From assembly GCA_963678675.1 (NCBI GenBank), contig OY783191.1, forward strand, positions 24,200,955 through 24,264,954: DNA of 64,000 nucleotides, in the 5' to 3' direction. A program made the translations under genes and the position numbers. Each line of letters starts with the position of its first letter. Positions within the stretch are counted from its first letter, which is position 1. Under the pieces are notes generated by a model. The model ran no database searches. It worked only from the letters and a program-made list of their open reading frames with translations, and had not been told where the DNA came from. The DNA is from Xiphydria camelus. Taxonomy: Eukaryota; Arthropoda; Insecta; Hymenoptera; Xiphydriidae. Shown here one piece after another: positions 57,718 through 64,000 of this stretch.

Positions 57718-58986
57718 TTATATATTCATGCCTGCATTCAGAATGGCTTCATGAATTATTGAAAACGTATCGCCTCGTGGTGGAGCTAGATTCGTATCTG
57801 CATTATTTTCTTCGCTAGTGTTGTCTTCGGTTACAGTAGAAAGATTTGATGAGGAATATGATGTGTTATTAGGTGCGACGTAGTCTGATAATGATTGATG
57901 TGAAAGTTCATCAGGTATGATTGGCATTTCGTTATGACTATTTGATCGAGATGAAACCATATCATGTATGAATGGTATTTCGTATTGATTATGTGGCTCA
58001 GGCAAAAGTTGAGGTATGGGTGTTGATTGAAACTGAACTACTGAAGTACTAGAACCTGATGGGTATGGATTATGGACCGTAAAAGGAGGTCTGCCATCGT
58101 ACTTTCCAATGCTAGCCTCCCATAAAATATTTGAAATGAGATGCTCTACAGCATTTTGTGCATACTCGGATTTGAGGCTTTCGATTTTTAGCGCCACGTG
58201 ATCACCAAAAGCTTGAAACTTACTTCGCGGTTTCTGGTATTGCAGTTCTTTTAATACTTTGTAGGCTTCCTCTTGCCTTTCGTCAATACATTTAGCATTT
58301 CTCTTCCTCTTTGTTGTTTTGGATCTTGTGGGAAGGTGTTGTTCTGATGTACCCGTTTCCGAGAGCTGTATTGGTGATGGTCTCGGCTTAGAAAGCTGTT
58401 GCGTCGATGGTATTGTTGATGGTCTAGGCTCAACAAGCTGTTGCGTCGATGGTATTGTTGATGGTCTAGGCTCAGGAAGCTGTTGCGTCCATGGTATTGT
58501 TGATAGTCTAGGCTGAGGAAGCTGTTGCGTCGATGGTACTGTTGATGGTGTAGGCTGAGGAAGCTGTTGCGTCGATGGTACTGTTGATGGTCTAGGCTCA
58601 CAAAGCTGTTGCGTCCATGGTATTGTTGATGGTCTCGGCTGAGGAAGCTGTTGCGTCGATGGTACTGTTGATGGTCTAGGCTCACAAAGCTGTTGCGTCC
58701 ATGGTATAGTTGATGGTCTCGGCTGAGGAAGCTGTTGCGTCGATGGTATTGTTGATGGTCTCGGCTCAGAAAGCTGTTGCGTCGATGTGCCCGGATGTGT
58801 ACCTTCACTTGTAGAAGATTCTTGTGCAGATCGTTTGTTTCCAGTTCGAGGAGTTTGATTAACCAAAATATTTTGAGTTTCTTGGTCTTGTTGTGAAGAG
58901 TTTAACGTACTCGTATGAGGATATTGTGACATCGGAGAATCTGGACCTTCGGTTTCAGAATCATGTTCTGATGCACTTGAAAATGT
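57718..58986 (-). CDS. MADF/SANT-like Harbinger protein, exon 2
   Basis: This encodes residues 119-540, starting in phase 0 after acceptor TTTTGCAG. It has a Ser/Thr-rich start, then about ten 14-residue repeats of the form QQLPQPRPSTIPST (residues ~188-327), a basic patch KTTKRKRNAK, and a C-terminal segment at ~359-419 (FQAFGDHVALKIESL, NAVEHLISNILWEASIGKY). That last segment resembles the dimerisation-type tail found after MADF or SANT domains in Harbinger accessory proteins and some insect regulators. An acidic, Asn/Ser-rich tail follows. The exon lies wholly within the transposase intron on the other strand. Confidence 0.82.
   Translation of the reverse strand, partial: TFSSASEHDSETEGPDSPMSQYPHTSTLNSSQQDQETQNILVNQTPRTGNKRSAQESSTSEGTHPGTSTQQLSEPRPSTIPSTQQLPQPRPSTIPWTQQLCEPRPSTVPSTQQLPQPRPSTIPWTQQLCEPRPSTVPSTQQLPQPTPSTVPSTQQLPQPRLSTIPWTQQLPEPRPSTIPSTQQLVEPRPSTIPSTQQLSKPRPSPIQLSETGTSEQHLPTRSKTTKRKRNAKCIDERQEEAYKVLKELQYQKPRSKFQAFGDHVALKIESLKSEYAQNAVEHLISNILWEASIGKYDGRPPFTVHNPYPSGSSTSVVQFQSTPIPQLLPEPHNQYEIPFIHDMVSSRSNSHNEMPIIPDELSHQSLSDYVAPNNTSYSSSNLSTVTEDNTSEENNADTNLAPPRGDTFSIIHEAILNAGMNI
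58365..58790 (-). repeat. 42-bp coding minisatellite
   Basis: Ten tandem 42-bp units encode the proline-rich repeats of the SANT-like protein. Units alternate between PSTIPWT and PSTVPST/PSTIPST endings in a higher-order pattern, suggesting expansion by unequal exchange. The opposite strand and other frames are also open here, which is a by-product of the repeat. Confidence 0.85.
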
Positions 58987-59273
58987 CTGCAAAATGAAAA
59001 TGTGTATAAAGTTAGCAGAACATATTCTGAAATTAAAATTAGCAAAACATTACTTTTTTTAAAGACATGGCAATTTTATTACTTTCACAAGTAGTTAGCA
59101 ATGAAAAGTTGCCCCCAATTATGCAATAAGAAAATTTTGAATATACCTAGTATTTGTATGTGTGTTCTGCTAACTTTACATAAAGTTAGCAAAACATAAT
59201 TTCAAAAACGAGACAGTAGCAACAGATCATCAGTACCATATCACTTTCTTTTATTTCCCGAATTTTTTTTTAG

Positions 59274-60095
59274 GTACCGGAAAACGGTGACGAATGGAAA
59301 GCAGTAGAATGTGGCTTCAACAGTATTTGGAATTTTCCTAAATGCGTCGGCGTGATGGACGGGAAGCACATCATGATTCAGTCACCAGGAAATAGTGGCA
59401 GCGACTTCTTCAATTATAAAAGTTTTTTTAGCGTAGTACTTTTTGTTGTGGCAAATGCAAACTATGAAGTCCTGTATTTAAATGTTGGTTGTCAAGGGCG
59501 CATATCTGATGGAGGAGTATTTGCAAACACGCGTTTCAAGAAGATGTTAACATCGTGCAAACTCAACCTTCCTGAAGAGTCACCTTTACCAGGACGAACC
59601 AAGGCGGTGCCCTATGTATTTTTAGGAGATGACGCCTTTCCGTTATCTCCTAATTTGTTAAAGCCATTCCCGGGAGCTCAAGAGAAAGGATCTTACAAAA
59701 GAATTTTCAATTACCGCCTTTCGAGAGCAAGAAGGGTATCAGAAAATGTCTTTGGCATCCTGGCAACACGATTTCGGATACTTAGAAAACCAATGTTACT
59801 TAATCCAGAAAAAGTTGGACAAGTTGTGACTGCTTGTATATTTCTACACAAATTCTTGAGGAGGAGTAACAATTCCAAGAAAACGTATACACCGCCAAAC
59901 ACATTTGATTCTGAAGATAAAGATACCGGTCAGATCATACCTGGCACATGGAGATTAGAAACTGACGACAATTCAGTCAGGCCTTCACCACAAAAACCAC
60001 TTAATGCTACTACAGAAACTAAATATGTTAGAGAAGAGTTCGCAGAATATTTCATGTTACAGGAAGGTCGGGTTACATGGCAAGATGAGTACTAA
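59274..60095 (+). CDS. PIF/Harbinger DDE transposase, exon 2
   Basis: This exon (residues 153-425) begins in phase 0 after acceptor TTTTTTTTAG and reads VPENGDEWKAVECGF, SIWNFPKCVGVMDGKH, the hallmark entry into the Harbinger catalytic core. Acidic residues in conserved positions are D181 (MDGKH), D231 (SDGG), D271 (LGDDAFPL) and E309 (RRVSENVFGILATRFRIL). The D271-to-E309 spacing and flanking FPL and ENxFG motifs fit the DDE nuclease. The frame is intact to its stop. The 425-residue length is normal for the family. The whole exon lies inside the intron of the SANT-like gene on the minus strand. Confidence 0.92.
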   Translation, partial: VPENGDEWKAVECGFNSIWNFPKCVGVMDGKHIMIQSPGNSGSDFFNYKSFFSVVLFVVANANYEVLYLNVGCQGRISDGGVFANTRFKKMLTSCKLNLPEESPLPGRTKAVPYVFLGDDAFPLSPNLLKPFPGAQEKGSYKRIFNYRLSRARRVSENVFGILATRFRILRKPMLLNPEKVGQVVTACIFLHKFLRRSNNSKKTYTPPNTFDSEDKDTGQIIPGTWRLETDDNSVRPSPQKPLNATTETKYVREEFAEYFMLQEGRVTWQDEY

Positions 60096-60189
60096 TAAGA
60101 ATGTGATGATTTGAACGTTTTTGTAAATGTATGATATAATTAAGTGACACTAGATTATAACTATAATTTTCCGGAGGATTCAAAAATGA

Positions 60190-60195
60190 AATAAA
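60190..60195 (+). terminator. Likely polyadenylation signal of the transposase
   Basis: AATAAA lies about 95 bases after the transposase stop and still within the intron of the opposing gene. Confidence 0.6.
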
Positions 60196-60355
60196 ATTTA
60201 TTTTTCTCCTACATTGTGTAATATTAACCAGGATAAAGGATAGAGTGATGTTTCACATGGGACAGCCAATACCGAGAAATAGTTAATAAAAAATAAAATC
60301 AAAATGCGAGAAAATCGACCAATCAGAACACAGAAAATATTTAGGTTTAACTTAC

Positions 60356-60709
60356 CTCTGTATTGGCGTTCAGTCCTTCTTCAGTACAACGATGTACCTT
60401 GTTTTTATCAGCGAGAAATAACATGTTGTTATAGGCAAACCACTTTGATACAAAGACTGCTCCGGCTCCCGATTTTTTATAACTTCCATACCTTTTTCTT
60501 TCTCTAAAAAACTGGCTAACTAAATTTCTCACTTTTCTTTTCACTTCCACTTCATTAGCCCCAGTAACATGACACAACGTAGACCATGCATCGTGCTTTG
60601 TATTTCTGCATTTATATTTCTGATCTTTTGGGTTCCAAAGACACTCTAAATTTCGGTATGTTTCAATTAATAGTAGTAATAAGTCATTAGTCCACTTCAA
60701 TTCCGCCAT
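60356..60709 (-). CDS. MADF/SANT-like Harbinger protein, exon 1
   Basis: This encodes the first 118 residues, ending at donor GAG|GTAAGT in phase 0, consistent with exon 2. Residues ~8-100 form a MADF or Myb/SANT-like domain: WTNDLLLLLIETYRNLECLW, a KHDAWSTLCHVTG helix, then EVKRKVRNLVSQFFRERKRY with its Trp/aromatic spacing. Such proteins bind DNA; in described Harbinger systems the SANT-type partner helps carry the transposase to the nucleus and to transposon ends. The intron (60355-58987, 1,369 bp) contains transposase exon 2 on the opposite strand. Start: first ATG (MAELKWT), directly before the domain. Confidence 0.85.
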
Positions 60710-60719
60710 AATAACTTCT

Positions 60720-61330
60720 TTTATTTATAAATTTTTGGATATGTATTACGGGAACAAGTTATTTAATTACAAACCACTAATCATTTAAGAATACTTTCTC
60801 TTATTGTATCGCACTCGGAAAATTCGTCTAAACACCATCGACCGTTTCTCTCCACTAAACTAAGCACAAAGACGCTAAGCGTCTTCAGGTCTTCAGGACC
60901 ACTTATGACTAACACTAACACATCTAGGTCCTTGCGACCATCGACTGCACCCTGACACGCCACGTAACATAAACATTTCGACTGAGGGTAGAAGAGATAA
61001 TTGAGATTAGGGAAAATAAGAAATGCAGTGAAATATTATATTAAGAGAAGCTAAGCAGTTATTACAAGAAGAATCATTTTTGAATACTTGTTCATTATTC
61101 CAACAATAAATGAAAGAAGTACTTATACACAAAGGAGATTGTTCAGAGCTAGTTCAATAACTTGTACTCATTATATTAGTTTAGAATATATTCGATTACA
61201 GAAATACAGGTTTGATGGTTGCGGTGATTTACAATGGATTAGATGCACTGCGAGATTGGTTTGGGCGAAATGTGTTACACGATTATTGATATTACACGAT
61301 AGTTGATAGTACTAGAGATGAAGCGGTTTG
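60720..61330. other. Upstream region of the SANT-like gene
   Basis: This is about 600 bases upstream of the minus-strand start. No clear TATA box, hairpin or nested element was picked out. Confidence 0.35.
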
Positions 61331-61340
61331 TCCTGGCTTA

Positions 61341-61575
61341 AGATCCTTCGCGTAGTGTGTGGGAGCTCTACTGCGCCAAACATTCGGTATTTGCCCGTTT
61401 TTGGCAAAAATGGAATTTTGCCATATATTATAACAACGTTTAAATAAACAGTTTTTCTTCTCTCCTGTACAATTTTTTAAAACGGAGTTAGGCACTTTTC
61501 CTATTGGGGCGACGCATAGTTCATTTCGTTGCTCGTCCCGTGCCCTCCCGCGAGGCTCTCGCAACCCGAGAAGGG
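61341..61575 (+). repeat. Block shared with 33.55-33.72 kb, inside the Harbinger
   Basis: Identical GATCCTTCGCGTAGTGTGTG and GGAGCTCTACTGCGCCAAAC at the left and TTTCGTTGCTCGTC at the right; the middle differs. It ends with a GC-rich stretch like that at 55380-55430. Confidence 0.55.
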
Positions 61576-61884
61576 ATCCAGGCGCCATTAATCCGTCAGC
61601 ACTCGCGCTCTCGTCCCACCGTTCTTTACTGGCGTGATGAGAGATTCTCTCACGGCTGCACGCGCAACGTATTTGACGCGTAAATCTCAGTTAGCGTAAA
61701 TCTCTAATTGATCATTTAACATATACACACGAATCTCGAGTTAGTAACGATAAATTATTAGGCTTATCAAATTCAAAAACAAAACTCTTTATTTTCAATT
61801 ACAAGAAATTCATTGAACTCAAAACTGTCGTATGATTCACATCAATCTTGATATCAGACATGTAAATAATATTTTTCTGGAATG

Positions 61885-61995
61885 ATATTAATAATAATAG
61901 TAATAATAATAACAACAATAATAAAGATAAATATTTAAACATATTATTATTAGTACTGAAGTAATAAAAAAGTGATAATAATAATAAAATAACTT
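61885..61995. repeat. (AAT)n low-complexity tract
   Basis: AAT/ATT trinucleotides interrupted by short words. Confidence 0.8.
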
Positions 61996-61999
61996 CATT

Positions 62000-62670
62000 A
62001 TTTGTATTATAATTTAATATTTTGTGGACGATTCCTATCTGAAATTTATCCGTGGAGTTAATTTTATAAATAATTTTAATAAAATCCTTTTCGGAGTGAA
62101 TTTCACTTCAAACGGGATTAAATTAACTAAAAATCATCCATTCCGCATTCACTCCGCAAATCACTACGCATTAACTGCCGATTTTTTACAGTGTACTGGT
62201 ACGTACGCGTGAATTGAGATATAAATTCGTGAAAAACTGAGAGTGGCGAATATTTGTTATCGCGCTGAAAGATAATAGAGAAAATAAAATTGATAATGTA
62301 TGTCACATTCTAAGAAACAGCGATTACTTTTTTATCACGATCAAATTTGGAAGTACAATCCATTGATTCCGTTTACGATTTTCGAGAAATTTGTCACTTT
62401 AGCGAATACATCGTTCGCTCGATCCAAGTTAGTTTGTATACTGAGAAGAGAGTTTATTTGCAGTTAATAAATGTATACTTGATGACGGTGGAGAAAATAT
62501 TTTGTTGGGCCAAGTAAATATTAAGGTATGTAATTCCATATCCTTCGCGGGAGGCTAATTAACGGATGGATCGGAATGAGTCACCCCCCGCGGCGACTAC
62601 TCATAAATACCGCTCTATGCACTCAGTCAGATTTGTAAAGGGGAGAAATGACGAATTCAATAAGTGATCG
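62000..62670. other. Harbinger non-coding stretch
   Basis: AT-rich. A segment at 62458-62525 resembles the TIR repeat at 31731-31800. No gene was recognised. Confidence 0.4.
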
Positions 62671-62676
62671 TTAGTA

Positions 62677-62998
62677 CAGTAGATGGGTTGAGAAAATCGA
62701 CTTTGTTGTCACCTTTTCAGAAATATTCATCGTAACAAAATGAGATAAAAACCAATCGTTTCGTCTTGAAATTCTCTAAATTTTTTCCGGAGCATGTCTC
62801 GATAATTTCTCAACAGTTTTCGAGATATTTAAAAAAACCGTACAAAAAAACATTTGTATTAAAAATTACAAACCATACTTTGGCGTTATGTAATATTTGC
62901 TCTACATATTTTTCCGAGTATTAAACAAAAAAATTTTAATCGGACACTTGTAAAGAACAGGAGACAACGAAGTCGATTTTCTCAGCCCATCTATACTG
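62677..62998. mobile_element. Element F, short copy (322 bp)
   Basis: CAGTAGATGGGTTGAGAAAA and an inverse with two extra bases are flanked by TA (62675-62676, 62999-63000). It shares GTCTCGATAATTTCTCAACA-like inner text with 51537-52509 and is inserted inside the Harbinger. Confidence 0.75.
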
Positions 62999-63129
62999 TA
63001 CTACGTTCCGGTAAACCTAAATATCTGGCTTGTCAGGTATAGAGGGTCGATTCACCATTTCGCGTAGCCTGACCCCTCTTTATGGCCAATCTAAATGTAA
63101 CTGATGAGGGGTCTCGACCGAGGTCGCAA

Positions 63130-63458
63130 CTGCAACATGTTACAACGAGTTTCCATTCCAATGGAAACACGCAACATACAGCAACTTTTTCATTTTGTTG
63201 CAGCAACACAGTGCAACAATGCGCGACACAGTGCAACTTACCGCAACAGTTTCGGAAACATGCAACAGAAACACAAATGTTGCTCTATGTTGCTTTGGTG
63301 GATACGCTGTTGCTGCAACATTTTTTGGAAACACGCACCAGCAACACGAAAGTTGCACTATGTTGCTTTGGTGGATACGCACGTTTACTGCAACATTTTT
63401 GGAAATATGCAACAGAAACACAAAAGTTGCACTATGTTGCTTTGGTAGATCCGCGCCT
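63130..63458 (+). repeat. Harbinger right subterminal array
   Basis: The end motif TGTTGCTTTGGTGGATACGC occurs at 63288 and 63361, and as the true terminus TGTTGCTTTGGTAGATCCGC at 63435, a period of 73-74 bp. GCAAC words are dense throughout. The several overlapping frames here are translations of this array. Confidence 0.8.
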
Positions 63459-63461
63459 TAA

Positions 63462-64000
63462 GATCCGAACTAGAGACGTTCTTCACCGATCTGCTTACCG
63501 GATGAAAAGTATTTTTTATCAAACATAATACGTCAATGAACATATCGCGTATGGGTAGGCTAATAAAATATGCTCAAGACTACCCTTAAAACTATATAAA
63601 CAGGTGAGCTGATATAAGCAATTTGCACCGATCTGCTTACCAATTAAACTATATATGAAAATGAAGATAATTTTATGGCAAATACGATGGTATAACCCTA
63701 CCTGCAAAAAATCGGTCATGGATCACGGTTGTAAGGCTTGGAAATTTATCGGAGCTAGCCAAGATGCGCGTACTACAGGAAAATTTGCTATAGGATGCAA
63801 AGTAGGAAGTGGGCGCGACGCGACGGTTAGATGAGAGAGAGTGCGTACATGCTGCTTCCTCGTACGCGCGATTGAATAAAGATAACACTACTAAAATGCC
63901 GAGAAAAAGCGACTACGATGGAGTAGGTACTGCCAGTAAACTTTTAATTACTTTAAATTAAATATAAAATATTACAATGTGAGAAAGATTTTTCAAATAT
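63462..64000. other. Right flank, no firm feature
   Basis: CACCGATCTGCTTACC occurs twice (63482 and 63628). A short frame starting MPRKSDYDGVG at 63897 could be a first exon running out of the window, but nothing confirms it. Confidence 0.3.

Larger units (their letters stand above)
55656..63461. mobile_element. Complete PIF/Harbinger transposon (7,800 bp) with TAA duplication
   Basis: The element proper is 55659-63458. AGGCGCGGATCCACCAAAGC at the left and the inverse of AGGCGCGGATCTACCAAAGC at the right are followed on both sides by a shared AACATAGTGCAACTTTT stretch. TAA lies directly outside each end (55656-55658 and 63459-63461), the TWA target typical of PIF/Harbinger. It encodes both proteins expected of the superfamily, a DDE transposase and a MADF/SANT-like protein. 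Smaller elements (G with H, and F) have inserted in its non-coding parts. No disabling change was seen in either coding sequence. Confidence 0.9.

Noticed and set aside
58251..58808. 185-codon frame rich in HQQYHRRNSFLS repeats
   Set aside because: It is another frame of the 42-bp coding minisatellite of the SANT-like gene.
63082..63528. Several overlapping frames at the Harbinger right end
   Set aside because: They are translations of the GTTGC/GCAAC subterminal array.
63897..63962. Possible first exon MPRKSDYDGVG
   Set aside because: Too short, near the window edge, with no donor or homology that would settle it.

Overview
The window is eukaryotic and almost certainly from an insect. A hymenopteran, perhaps an ant, is my best guess from the mariner termini and gene types, but this is inference. 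It is AT-rich, has spliced genes with GT-AG introns, and lacks any bacterial gene organisation. Most of it is a dense nest of DNA transposons, chiefly non-autonomous ones: long palindromic foldbacks, MITEs and internally deleted mariners. Many can be bounded to the base from terminal inverted repeats (TIRs) and target-site duplications (TSDs).

Layout. 1-3.9 kb: old repeats and a tRNA-like relic. 3.9-8.5 kb: two giant foldbacks; the first is exactly 2,500 bp, with a CTAA duplication and a central array of ~140-bp monomers. 8.5-15.6 kb: small foldbacks, a MITE inside a (TAGG)n tract, a piggyBac-type MITE nested in another, a 132-bp minisatellite and a near-perfect 44-bp hairpin. 15.7-28 kb: a segmentally duplicated mosaic of foldbacks carrying captured fragments of a mariner-type HTH exon. 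28-31.7 kb: mostly featureless. 31.7-35.7 kb: two internally deleted Tc1/mariner elements and several small TIR elements. 36.7-48.7 kb: one apparent host gene on the minus strand, four exons joining in phase to a 181-residue secreted protein. Its third intron (8.1 kb) is filled with nested transposons and its first carries a Transib-like element. 49-55.6 kb: palindromic satellites, pogo-like nests and relics. 55.66-63.46 kb: a 7,800-bp PIF/Harbinger transposon with matching TIRs and a TAA duplication.

The Harbinger is the most complete system. It encodes a two-exon DDE transposase (plus strand, 425 residues) and a two-exon MADF/SANT-like protein (minus strand, 540 residues). The genes are interlocked: the second exon of each lies inside the intron of the other, on the opposite strand. 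By analogy with HARBI1-type systems, the second protein would bind DNA and help the transposase reach the nucleus and transposon ends. The right terminus carries three copies of its end motif about 74 bp apart.

Several insertions have an uninterrupted relative elsewhere in the window (MITE A twice, the TATT foldback, the Transib-like element and MITE H), so insertion points and order can be read without outside data.
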